Below, one piece after another: positions 21,470 through 31,177 of a stretch of DNA of 64,000 nucleotides. Numbering within the stretch: position 1 is the first letter of the stretch; the number at the start of each line of letters is the position of its first letter. The position numbers and the translations under genes are program-made. This DNA comes from Metellina segmentata. Taxonomy: Eukaryota; Arthropoda; Arachnida; Araneae; Tetragnathidae. Location: positions 12,780,120 through 12,844,119 of the forward strand of contig OX375880.1 of NCBI GenBank assembly GCA_947359465.1, given 5' to 3'. The notes under the pieces were generated by a model. It had not been told where the DNA came from. It did not search any database and was given only the letters and a program-made list of their open reading frames with translations.

Positions 21470-22274
21470 CAGGTTTTAGCATCAAATACGGAGGACAGCG
21501 GAGATGTTACAACGACGAACACCCTTCCCCCAATTTCGCAATGCGCGTACACTCCCCCCAAACACGTGGTCGCTCTTCATACGGGTATCATCCTCCTGTA
21601 ATGAACGGTGTCTTCCGGCGGAAGGAAGACCGATTTCTTGATTCAGTGGTCTCCGGCCGCCCCCTCAATCCGGGGTGGATCACCTGGCGACCCCCCGAAA
21701 TCGTCGCCCACAACTGTTGCATGACGGATGAAATCACGGCGAGGAGCCCTCATCACGTGCGCCCGGGGGTGGGGGACACCGTTTAATTAACGGGCTGGGG
21801 GAAGTGCGCTCCAACAAGTTTTCGAAACCTCCCCGCCCCCGTAAATCGCGTGATTGGGGGTTGCTTCGATCACCTTTTTTGTTTGATGAGCACGCCCACG
21901 GAAGCGGTTTGGAAGCATCGACTCGGCACCCGGAGGTACATGCCTCCCACAATGCAAATTGTTTCTCCCGTTGAGAGGCGCTGTACTAAGAAGTTTTTTG
22001 AAACAATACGGAAACCTGTTGCTTCAACCCCCCGAGCGGTTTCGACGAGATATCTCGGCCATTGAGATCCGACCGGTTTTGCCAGTGACGAGATATCTCG
22101 CCATCAAGACGCGGCCTATTTATAGATGTTGATGCGATCAAGACCCGATCAGTTTTCTTTTGTTGACGAAATATCTCGTCCGTCAAGATCTGGTCAGCTT
22201 TACCTCAATACCTCGGGTTGCCGTGAGACAACCAACAGTAGGTTTGGACAAGAGCAGATTAAATAGAACGTTTA
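21470..22274. other. GC-richer block of unknown nature with palindromic motifs
   Basis: The composition changes sharply from the AT-rich flank. No open frame shows a domain and codon use does not look coding. The right part (22040-22200) holds spaced copies of a palindrome, CGAGATATCTCGGCC, GACGAGATATCTCGCC and GACGAAATATCTCGTCC, separated by ~40-75 bp. The same motif recurs near 57520-57560 and 58790. Confidence 0.45.
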
Positions 22275-22282
22275 ATATACAC

Positions 22283-23707
22283 CAGGTATGGGTAACCTTT
22301 GGAAAGTTGCGGGCTAAACTTTAGGATATAAATGAATTCGCGGGCCGTAGATAATTGGTAGGTGTGACAAAGTAATAATGATAAAAGGTTTGTTAAATCT
22401 CTCATACATTGTAAAGGGCGCTGTGTGAGCCCGAGGAGTGTTGTCTCCCACATACTGTAGAGGGCGCTGTGTGAGCGCGTGGGGGTTATTGAGGCTTGAG
22501 ACACGGAGTAGTGAGGTGCTCTTCTAGAGCTGATGAAAACGCGGCTTCCTTAGCCCTAATTGGTACTAGGCTTCCTTAGCCTAAATGAGAGTGGTCCATC
22601 CACGACATTGTTAAGTTTACTGCTAATAAAGGTTATTTTTGTTACAACAAAATGCAATAATTCAAATATAGTCCACTATAGAGTTATCGTGAATTTGTTG
22701 TAACAAAAACAACCTTTATTAATAGTAAACTTAACAATGTCGTGGATGGACCACTCTCATTTAGGCTAAGCAAGCCTAGTACCAATTAGAGCTAAGGAAG
22801 AAGCGTTTTCATCAACTCTAGGAGAGCACCTCTGTCCTCCGTGTCTAGGCTCAATGTCCCCCACGCGCTCACACAGCGTCCTCTACAGTATGTGGAAGAC
22901 AACAAGGCTTATTTTATTTTATGTATTTATGAAGTAGAATGGTAAAAAAAGTAACCTGAACAGAATAATATCATGTTGATTAAGTATTTACATATAATCA
23001 CCAGAAATTAATGAGAAGTTTGAGCTTGCACTTGAGGAACAAGATAATCAATGTTGGGATCAATCCCACTCATACACAGGTGCAGATTGTTTTCCAAATT
23101 TTCATCTGTAAGCTTGGTTCGATACTTCGATTTATTAGTTTTCGTCATGGAAAAGAACTATCCGAGTATTGTTGATTTGTATCAGTGTTTTTATAACAAT
23201 CTTACCCGCAAGTAAGGAATGGAATCAAGAAGCGCAAGGCCGTTTCTCGGATACAATCAATAACGAAATTTATAATTATTATTCCCGATTATCCGTGGAA
23301 TTGAGTGGCGCGATGTGTCACCGATAACTTGTCTGGCGACTTTGAAACCTCGTTTTGAGTTAATTTGTTCAAGAAAACAGTCTCAGCCATCTCATATATC
23401 CAATACTAATTTTATTAGTAATAATAACTATATAAGGTAGTATTGGAAATACCAACTTTTACATTTTTATATTCAGGTGTGCCGCAAATAATTCACGATA
23501 TTTTTAGTGTTCCATCAACTAAAAAAGGTTGAGAAACACTGACCGACGTAGTTCAGGCTTGTGTTCCCTTCCCCTCACTCTCTTGTTCGCGAGAACCGAG
23601 AATGTTTACTTTTTTTTTCCGAGAGCGATTTTAAAATGTTTCGCGGGCCGGATCGAAAGCCGGGGCGGGCCACATCCGGCCCTCGGGCCGGGGTTTGCCC
23701 ATATATG
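22283..23707. mobile_element. hAT element, copy 1, with perfect 8-bp TSD
   Basis: The left end CAGGTATGGGTAACC and the right end, reversed, CATATATGGGCAAACC are flanked by ATATACAC on both sides (22275-22282 and 23708-23715). Subterminal GGGCCGxxx blocks (CGCGGGCCGTAG left; GGGCGGGCCACATCCGGCCC right) are typical of Charlie-like hAT ends. About 680 bp (23020-23700) match copy 2 at 29113-30216 closely. No transposase frame is left. The interior holds a palindromic LTR-like insertion. Confidence 0.85.
22439..22904. repeat. Palindrome of two LTR-like units in inverted orientation
   Basis: 22439-22649 reads plus, TGTTGTCTCCCACATACTGT to TTTTGTTACAACA. 22696-22904 is the reverse complement of nearly the same sequence. 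Each ~210-bp arm starts TG, ends CA and contains AATAAAGG near its 3' end, as small LTRs do. Only ~46 bp separate the arms. Copy 2 of the host hAT lacks this insertion. It could be two solo LTRs, a fold-back element or a hairpin rearrangement. Confidence 0.75.
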
Positions 23708-23712
23708 ATATA

Positions 23713-24283
23713 CACTCTATGGACAAAAGTATTTGGGCACTGAATATTTTTCAGAGAAAAGTGCTTTGTTATTCTATTTAGTAACGGATAGACCCTCCTT
23801 TTGCTTGTATTAGAGATGCAACACGTCAAGGGATACTTTCCACAAGTTCTCTGTAAGTCTGGGCATGAATAGCTCGCCATGCCTCTTGCAAGGCTGTGAG
23901 AAGAGATTGTTGTGAAGTTGTGAAGATGGGATTGGTGTCGTACTCGTCGTACCAGTTTGTTCCACAAGTTCTCGATCGGATCGAGATTGGGGCTCTGAAC
24001 AGGCCAGTCAAGCCAATTCACCTCATTTTGAGCAAACCATTCCAGCAGACGTTTTGCAGTATGATATGGAGTTCGATCCTGTTGGAAGAAACAATCATCA
24101 TCGCCGTAGTATTGCCCTAGAGTAGGCAAGAGCGAATGATCCACAGCGACGAGGTACACGTCAGCGTTCATTGTACCAGGTACATAAAACAATGGGCCGA
24201 GTCTTAACAAGGAAAAGATTCCACACTTAGATGGATCCTCCGCCGAATTTCTACAGTGTCCAAATACTTTTGTCCATAGAGTG
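23713..24283 (-). mobile_element. Tc1 element, copy 1, internally deleted
   Basis: The TIRs CACTCTATGGACAAAAGTAT and, from the right, CACTCTATGGACAAAAGTAT are perfect for at least 20 bp, with TA at both edges. The hAT at 22283-23707 inserted 3 bp inside this left TIR: its left TSD copy (22278-22282, TACAC) is the severed tip of the Tc1 element. About 570 bp remain, encoding the second half of a transposase. Confidence 0.9.
23730..24210 (-). pseudogene. Tc1 transposase, C-terminal half
   Basis: Minus frame: PLFYVPGTMNADVYL, then CFFQQDRTPYHTAKRLLEWF, then WPVQSPNLDPIENLW. By my count 34 residues separate the Asp of QQD from the Glu of PIE, the DD34E spacing of Tc1. The first catalytic Asp and the DNA-binding domain are deleted. 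The open frame runs on past the transposase into the neighbouring hAT sequence. Confidence 0.85.
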
Positions 24284-24302
24284 TACGAGACGGTGGATCA
24301 AA

Positions 24303-24793
24303 GAGAGAGTGGATCAAATCCACTTTTTGATCGAAGTCAGGTAAACACCCGAACCCCTTTAACTTGAATCTTTCTAGTGCATATTTAAATCAAATCTGTA
24401 ATTGTTTTGGTTCTCGAGATGTGGCAAAAGCCGTGCAAATTTAGTCGAACCCCTTTAAGTTGAATCTTTCTAGTGCACATTTAAATGAAATCCCTAGTTG
24501 TTTTGGTTCTCGAGATGTGGCAAAAGTCGGGCAAATTTAGTTGAACCCCTTTAAGTTGAATCTTTCTAGTGCATATTTAAATCAATTCCCTACTTGTTTT
24601 GGTTCTCAAGATGTGGCAAAAGCAGAGCAAATTTAGTCGAACCCCTTTAAGTTGAATCTTTCTAGTGCATATTTAAATCAAATCCCTAGTTGTTTTGGTT
24701 CTCGAGATGTGGTAAAAGCCGGGCAAATAGTAAAAGTACACGCTTTTCCCCGATGTATCTCAAAGTGTTATAAAATGAACTTGATCCACTCTC
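24303..24793. repeat. Satellite-like array, 4 x 96 bp, between short inverted repeats
   Basis: Units start at 24350, 24446, 24542 and 24638, exactly 96 bp apart, and the array ends near 24733. Each unit carries GAACCCCTTTAAGTTGAATC, CTAGTGCATATTTAAATC and TTGGTTCTCGAGATGTGGC. The array is framed by GAGAGTGGATCAA (24305) and its complement TTGATCCACTCTC (24781), so the whole block may be a fold-back or TIR element that grew an internal array. Confidence 0.85.
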
Positions 24794-24861
24794 GTTTTGA
24801 ACGCCTCTTTTTGGAACACACATAGCGTCAACATAAAGAATAACACCCGCATGTCAAAATA

Positions 24862-25112
24862 TTAGATACGTTGGAAAGCAAAAACATGAGCTACAGATAG
24901 AAGAGGGCTGTTGCCATGGCAACAGTCAATGTGAATAATTCCGATTCTTCCTAGGAGGTCAAATGGCGTGCCACTGAAGTTATTGTCGTCATCTGACCAT
25001 GATTCAACATTACGGGGTGTTGTCCTCGGATCTTTCCCTCGGGGATTGACCATCGACTGTAGTCACTAGCACATTGTGTTGCTCCCGGTAGGACGTTAAA
25101 TAAACTACCTAC
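24862..25112 (+). repeat. SINE body and tail fragment
   Basis: From about 24975, TCGTCATCTGACCATGATTC, GTGTTGTCCTCGGATCTTTC and GGACGTTAAATAAACTACCT are the second half of a SINE. The head is absent. The upstream 110 bp are unassigned. Confidence 0.75.
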
Positions 25113-25144
25113 CTCTTATGAATAAATAAAAACAACTTTTCTTG

Positions 25145-25760
25145 TGTGTGTATGACCAGTACTTTATGTTGTCACCTTGACCAAGTATATTTGTTACCTT
25201 TGCGGCACTAAATCTATTCGACCGTGTAAAATTGTCTGTCGAGATGACATTTAGTTTTTAGTGGTTGGATTTTGTATGAGGACCGTGCCCTTTTAAGTTG
25301 ACCGTATGTGACCGCTTGGTCACATATTGCCCAAATGTAACGAACACACTTGGTCAAGGTGACAAAATAAAGCAATGGACATGTGATTTACATGTGTATT
25401 TATGATCATTACTTGATGTTGTCACCGAGACCAAGTGTGTTTATTACCTTTGCAGCATAAAATCCAATCGACCGTGTAAAGTTGTCTGCTGAGGAAATCA
25501 CATTTTGACTAGTCACTAAGGACCATATGTGACCGCTTGGTCACATATGTTCCAAAGGTAACAAGCACACTTGGTCAAGGTGACAAAATAAAGTAATGGT
25601 CATGTGATTTACATGTGTATTTATGACCATTACTTGATGACTTACAAATACCTTGACCAAGTGTGTTTAATACCTTTGCAGCACAAAATCCAATCGACGG
25701 TTTAAAGCTGTTTGCCGAGGAAATCACATTTAGTTTTGACTGGTTTGTGGGTTTTATGGC
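25145..25760. repeat. Tandem array of ~220-245-bp units with inner palindromes
   Basis: Three partial to full units begin at about 25148, 25393 and 25615, each with TGTATTTATGACCATTACTT, CCAAGTGTGTTTATTACCTT and ATCCAATCGACCGTGTAAAG. Within units, GTGACCGCTTGGTCACATAT and ACACTTGGTCAAGGTGACAA oppose earlier CACCTTGACCAAGTRT blocks, so single strands can fold. I see no coding content. Confidence 0.8.
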
Positions 25761-26485
25761 TTAAGGGACATTTGTGACCAAGCTGTGACGAACAAGTAAG
25801 TGGTCATTCACCCATCCATAAGAAAAACTTTGGGTACAGAAGAGAAGTATACCCAGGTAGGTTAGTTGGGTTGTGTTTTAAGGGCGCTAGGGGGATATTT
25901 CACCAAACTGTACCAAACAATCCCAAGCAAATGGATACATGCACGATGACATTTTTGCTTTTAACTTTTTCATAGCTTCTACAAATGACTTCGGATGCAC
26001 ATTTAATTCCTGAATATAATATAATATATATTGAAATATGCAAAAGACTAAGACATACAAACAGAAACGAAATTCCGATGGAACGATGCAGAATTCTGAA
26101 AAACGAAGGAAGTGCAAAGTGTCGAATTTCGACTTTGCGAGCTGAAATAGAGCAATTCGAAAACGACATTAGAAAAATATTGATAAAAACGATAATGATT
26201 TATGAAATTTAGTAATGCTCAAATATGTGATGCTCATACATTTACGTGTATGAAGTTTCCTGTAGAACGTGTTTCCTAGTCAATTTATTCTCAGAAAACA
26301 AACTGTAGGTTGTAAAATTGGGGCTTCGAGGGACTACTTTTAGGACTACCTTTGTGCCAATTTTCAGGGTTGTAAGTTCTACAGATTGATCTGAAGACAG
26401 AAAGTAATAGCCTATGTTTTCCGCGATGTTTTTAAGTATAAGTGTACCAAATTTGGTGTGGATTGGTCAAACGATGTATATACAA
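25761..26485. other. Unassigned sequence
   Basis: Short frames on both strands (25887-26212) overlap each other and have no recognisable domain. No repeat ends are seen. Confidence 0.3.
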
Positions 26486-26819
26486 CAGTGATACCCCGAC
26501 TTTACGTAACCCGCATTTTACACATATACATTCATTTTCATTGGTCCCAAATAATTTCCCATATACTTACAATGTTAAAGAATCCCGTATTTAACGTAAT
26601 CACTTCAAAATATTTCTCGCATTTAACGTGTCTTCAAAGAGTATAACTCAAAGTGATTTTCTTAAAATAGTCAGATACTAGCAGACCAGCACGGCGTTAC
26701 AGTTACAGTTTCTTTACGTGCCCCTACTGATACTGAAAACATTAAAAGGAGAAAACAATAATTTTTAGAAAGAGTCCCACCTACACCCGATATGACTCGA
26801 GCATCTCGCAAGTTCACAT

Positions 26820-26990
26820 AAAATTCGTGCTACATGAGGTATCGATCCTGGTGTAAAATTCTACCTGGTATACTACCTGGTGTAAAAATTCCCACAGATT
26901 TCAAATCCGTTGAAATTTCCACTCTATCTTTAACGATCGCGAAGATAGAAATCCTCAAATAGTCCTTTTTGTGTTCGTAATGAATATCTT
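26820..26990 (+). repeat. Dispersed repeat, copy 1
   Basis: Contains CAGATTTCAAATCCGTTGAA and CTCTATCTTTAACGATCGC. Related copies lie at 31178-31290 (TTTCAAATCCGTTGAAATTT) and 58200-58345. In two of them the preceding sequence TTATTTAAAGAAAATC is also shared. The family is unknown and non-coding. Confidence 0.6.
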
Positions 26991-27159
26991 CGTCAAATCT
27001 AAATTAGATATACTAAAGAATTTACAAAAAATCAGATCTGTGGAGAATGATTTTAATGATTTAGCTAGTAAAAGCAAAAAGTAAACCAAATGAAGAGATT
27101 TCTTTAAACAATGAACTGTTGTAAGGGAAGAAATCTATATAGATAATTCTTTTACGATG

Positions 27160-27305
27160 GCCGACCAACCGGTATAGTGGTTAAGGTGTTAGCCTCTAGA
27201 TCGGAAGGTCCTCGGTTCGAATCCGGGTTCGGGCATGGATGTTTGTAAGCGTATACCACCTCAGGTGTTGCTTCGTTACCTGAACATGGTTCAAAATTAC
27301 GAAGT
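27160..27305 (+). repeat. SINE-A with an intact tRNA-like head and deleted body
   Basis: The head is the best preserved in the window: GCCGACCAACCGGTATAGTG, GTTAAGGTGTTAGCCTCTAG and the B-box TCGGTTCGAATCCGGGTTCG. After TGTTTGTAAGCGTAT the body jumps to CCTCAGGTGTTGCTTCGTTA, a ~130-bp internal deletion, and stops at about 27305. It could still be read by RNA polymerase III from its internal promoter (inference). Confidence 0.85.
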
Positions 27306-27418
27306 ATAAATTGTTAGGGCAATGATGGTCCTCCCACTGGGTGCTCCTTCACAAGTGACCATAACTTCCGGCCTTGTAGTGGCCAATGACTTAGGTCAAA
27401 TGTTCCCGCCATTAGAAA

Positions 27419-27884
27419 AAAAATTCTCTTACGTGACACGCAAAAAAGACGTTATTTTTATCGCGTTTTGGCAACACTGTGCGATTGTTTCTTTACCTCG
27501 AAGCCTCGCACCTGAATTGAGTTTATAGCGTCATCGGTTAAATTGTATTGAAAAAAAAATGAATATTAGTCGAGCTGTTGCAGCTTACGAAGGACATGCT
27601 GGATATTCAATTTCCAAAGCAGCGCTCACATTTCAAGTCAAAATTCGATCAAAGTTTTCATTTGAATTCCAAACTGTTCGAGTTCTGATTCCAGAGTTAC
27701 TGTATAATTTTTCTGTAGTACAACAAATTTATATTTGAAAAATATATTTTTGTGAATATCATATTTTGTGAACAATGTCTTCATTGATGCGATCGAAGCG
27801 AGATTGCAAAGCAATTGCAAGATTGATTGCAAGATTTCAAAGCAATCCAAAAGGGGGTTGGCGAGCAGGGGGCGGGCCCCCTAG
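27419..27884 (+). mobile_element. Non-autonomous Helitron, type 1, 5'-eroded
   Basis: Starts at AAATTCTCTTACGTGACACG without the leading TCTATATAT and ends in a GC hairpin GGGGGCGGGCCCCCTAG before T. The middle is ~190 bp shorter than the 15390 copy. Confidence 0.8.
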
Positions 27885-28004
27885 TAAAAGGTATGTCACT
27901 TAAATTAGTCTTTATTTCATGCTTTATGTATTGTTTTTTCCAACCCCATTTTAACGGGGTTTTTTTTCCGGTCCCTTGAAATACGTTAAATCGGGGTTTG
28001 ACTG

Positions 28005-29110
28005 TATACAGATATCGAAATTTCGTGTGCTTTTTACTAGAAACTATTCTACAAGTATTCGAAGACTTGCTTATTTTCAAGTTATGTTTTAAAAATAAGA
28101 AAAAACTGCGACAATTATTTTGTTTTTATTCCCTTTTAACTCAACAACGGAATCCCCTCCCTGTCCTAAAAATCATATGCCCGGGTACTTATAATCCCAA
28201 AGCACTATTGGACGCGAGGCCGAACCAGCGACACCACCTCCATTGTCACCCACCCCGCATAATACGGCGCATAGGTGTCACCGAACGACCAAGGGGGGTG
28301 GGATGCCAGATACGCCGTTTCACTTTCGAACTTTCTCATCCGCGCCGACATGGAGAATCTTAACACCCCCAGCGACGAAAAAAAGTACAAAAAGAATAAC
28401 GCATATGAATACGCGCATGAAGCTTTGTGAGTAGGGGGCAAATGCGAGGAATATGTATCTGCAGAAGGGGGGGGGGGGGCATTATGTGACACCAAAACGC
28501 ATTATCCATAATGCTCGTGCTTTTCGGCTTTGCATGCATTATCGGTAATCACCGGTTGCTTCTCGTGCGACAATGGACGGACGGACAGGGAATTCAAATC
28601 GGTAATGACACGTTTAGATGGTGCGCGGATTACAGATGGAATATGACTGCATGCGCGCATTTACAGGTACGGACGGACAGACACTGGTGGTTTTTTTTAG
28701 TGTAAGTGTATTTATTACTTCCCACCGATCGCTTACGCACTGGTGCCGATGGCTCTAAAAGCCTTCTGGTGAGGAGGATCCTAATCCTAAAATTAGCACC
28801 CATTCCGTTTTGAAACCTCCTCGTGTATCGGAACTGTTGAATTTTCATGAGGCAGCTTTGTACCAAAAATTGCCGATTTATGCGAATGGGGGTTGAGATT
28901 TCGGTTTATGATTGGCTGTTTCTGAAAGGGATGGTCTCCGGTGGCTCTTGTTGGGATTCGAGATTTCCATACCTATCATTTAGCCGTGGACCTTTAAAAA
29001 AAAATCTACTAATCCTTGATGGAATATGAATAAATGCTTTCGATAAGAACCTATCGTCAAAGCTTTTGTCTAATTTTCCATCATTCTTGAGGAGGTGATC
29101 AGTAACCTCG
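28005..29110. other. GC-richer unassigned block
   Basis: Holds many short overlapping frames on both strands (28205-28495 minus, 28243-28434 plus) and a G-run at 28469-28480. No domain or splice model is supported. The composition stands out from the AT-rich surroundings, as at 21470-22274, 37400-38010, 46612-47590 and 52430-53510. Confidence 0.3.
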
Positions 29111-29112
29111 GT

Positions 29113-30216
29113 CAGGTATGGGAAACCTTTGGAAAGTTGCCGGCTAAACTTTAGGAAATGAATGAAATCGAGGGCCTTAGTTGTTAAAAAGTAATAATGA
29201 TAAGGTTTATTTTATTTTATATTAAGTATAAAGTAAAATAAAAGACTAACTAGTATAAAGTAGACTAGACTAACTAGTATAAAGTAGACTAACTAGTATA
29301 AAGTAGATTAGACTAACTAGTATAAAGTAGACTAGACTAACTAGTATAAAGTAGATTAGACTAACTAGTATAAAGTAGACTAGACTAACTAGTATAAAGT
29401 AGACTAGACTAACTATATATAGTAGACTAGACTAACTAGCATAAAGTAGAATAGTAAAGTTACATGAACAGAATAATATCGTATTGATTAAGTATTTACT
29501 TACAATCACCAGAAATTAATGAGAAGTATGAGCTTGTACTTGAGAAACAAGATAATCAAAGTTGGGATCAATCCCACTAATACACAAGTACAGAGGGTTT
29601 TCCATATTTTCATCTGTAGGCCTGGTTCGATTCTTCGACTTATTACTTTTCATCTTGAAAAAGAACTATCCGAGTATTGTTGATTTGTGTATCAGTGTTT
29701 TTATAACAATCTTACCCGCAAGTAAGGAATGGAATCAAGAAGCGCAAGGCCGTTTCTCGGATACAATCAATAACGAAATTTATAATTATTATTCCCGATT
29801 ATCCGTGGAATTGAGTGGCGCGATGTGTCGCCGATAACTTGTCTGGCGACTTTGAAACCTCGTTTTGATTTAATTTGTTCAAGAAAACAGTCTCAGCCAT
29901 CTCATATATCCTATACTAATTCTATTAGTAATAATAACTATATAAGGTAGTATTGGAAATACCAACTCATACATTTTTATATTCAGGTGTGCCGCAAATA
30001 ATTCAAGATATTTTTAGTGTGCCGTCATCTAAAAAAAGATCGAGAAACACTGAACCACGTAGTTCAGGCTTGTGTTCCCTTCCCCTCACTCTCTTGTTGT
30101 CGAAAACCGAGGATATTTACTTTTTTTTCGAGCGCGATTTTAAAATGTTCCGCTGGCCGAATCAAAAGCCGGGGTGGGCCACATCCGGCCCTCGGGCCGG
30201 GGGTCGCCCATATATG
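29113..30216. mobile_element. hAT element, copy 2
   Basis: The left end CAGGTATGGGAAACC and the right end, reversed, CATATATGGGCGACC match copy 1. The flanks ACCTCGGT and CTCTAGGT agree at five of eight bases, so the TSD has decayed. The shared part (for example CAAGATAATCAAAGTTGGGA and CCGCAAGTAAGGAATGG) is nearly collinear with copy 1. Copy 2 lacks the LTR palindrome but has a minisatellite instead. Confidence 0.8.
29246..29450. repeat. 24-bp minisatellite inside the hAT copy
   Basis: About eight imperfect units of GACTAACTAGTATAAAGTAG plus ACTA/ATTA, with some units shortened. The matching place in copy 1 has only a single TATGAAGTAGAATGG block, so the array grew after the two hAT copies separated. 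Confidence 0.85.
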
Positions 30217-30341
30217 CTCTAGGTCTTCAGTTTAACACTTTCCATTACACCCCCATAACAACATACCAAACTGGGACACAATTCGTTGCATTACGCCTCA
30301 ATTTAACGAACAGCTTCATTATATCGCCCATCTTCTATATA

Positions 30342-30883
30342 CACTCTATGGACAAAAGCATTTGGACACTCCACGTTTTTCAGAAAAAGTGCTTTATTAT
30401 TCTATTTAGTAACGGGTAGGCCCTCCTTTTGCTTGTATTACAGCAGCAACACGTCGGGGCATACTTTCCACAAGTTTTCTGTAAGTATGGGCAGGAATAG
30501 CCCGGCATGCCTCTTGTATGTCTGTGTGAAGAGGTTGTTGTAAATATGGGCGCGCGTGTCGCACGTGTCACTCCAGTTTGTCCCACAAGTGCTCGATCGG
30601 ATTGAGATCGGGGCACTGAACAGGCCAGTCGAGCGAGTTCGCCTCATTTTCAGGAAACCCGTACAGTACACGTTTTGCAGAATGACATGGAGCTCGATCT
30701 TGTTGGAAGAAACAACCATCATCAACCCGTAACATTGCCCTTGAGTAGGCAAGACCGAATGATCCAGAACGTTGAGGTACACGTCAGCGTTCATGTTACC
30801 AGGTACACAAAGCAATGGACCAAGTCCTAACCAGGATCATCCTCCGAATTTCTGCAGTGTCCAAATACTTTTGTCCAGGACTG
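30342..30883 (-). mobile_element. Tc1 element, copy 2
   Basis: The left TIR CACTCTATGGACAAAAGCAT is bounded by TA. The right end, TACTTTTGTCCAGGACTG then TA, is mutated near its tip. The minus-strand transposase half (30438-30815) carries NMNADVYLNVLDHSVLPTQG, but the catalytic region VVSSNKIELHVILQ is frameshifted. It has the same internal deletion as the copy at 23713, so both descend from one deletion derivative. Confidence 0.88.
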
Positions 30884-31177
30884 TAGTGGAGGGTATACGC
30901 CGTATACCCTCTGGTTATTCCAGCAAATTCCTTATACCCTCTGCGTTTTCTTAAAAACTGCGTACACGCTTTGCTTTTCCTAGAAAACAAGGGGGCTCCG
31001 CCTCCTGCTCGCCAGCCCCCTGTTCCCGGTTCGAATTCCCATTTGGTTTGCCAATTCAAATGGGAATTCGTAGCCTACTGGATAGCAGCCATCACGGCGT
31101 TGCCCGTGGTGTTGGGTGCGAAGGTCATTCTTCTCAGCGGCGTTCGTATTGCAACAAAATTTAAAAGTTAGAGTTAA
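30884..31177. other. Unassigned sequence with a perfect 14-bp hairpin
   Basis: 31032-31045 (CGAATTCCCATTTG) pairs perfectly with 31057-31070 across an 11-base loop. The stretch also holds a run of GTATACCCTCTG-type repeats near 30895-30945. No gene is seen. Confidence 0.5.

Larger units (their letters stand above)
26486..28004. mobile_element. Possible pogo/Tigger-like element remnant with insertions
   Basis: The left CAGTGATACCCCGACTTTACG and the right end, reversed, CAGTCAAACCCCGATTTAACG are similar to pogo-type TIRs. TA follows the right end but not clearly the left. Both subterminal regions mention AACCCCG / GTTAAAATGGGG blocks. The inside is occupied by a dispersed repeat, a SINE and a Helitron. 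No transposase is recognisable. Confidence 0.45.

Noticed and set aside
24350..24733. Regular repeats that might be mistaken for a CRISPR array
   Set aside because: The whole 96-bp unit repeats, with no unique spacers, and the window is clearly eukaryotic.
27160..27240. tRNA-like sequence with good A- and B-box motifs
   Set aside because: It is the head of a SINE-A copy: the same sequence recurs fused to the SINE body and tail throughout the window, and no standard cloverleaf with acceptor pairing was apparent.
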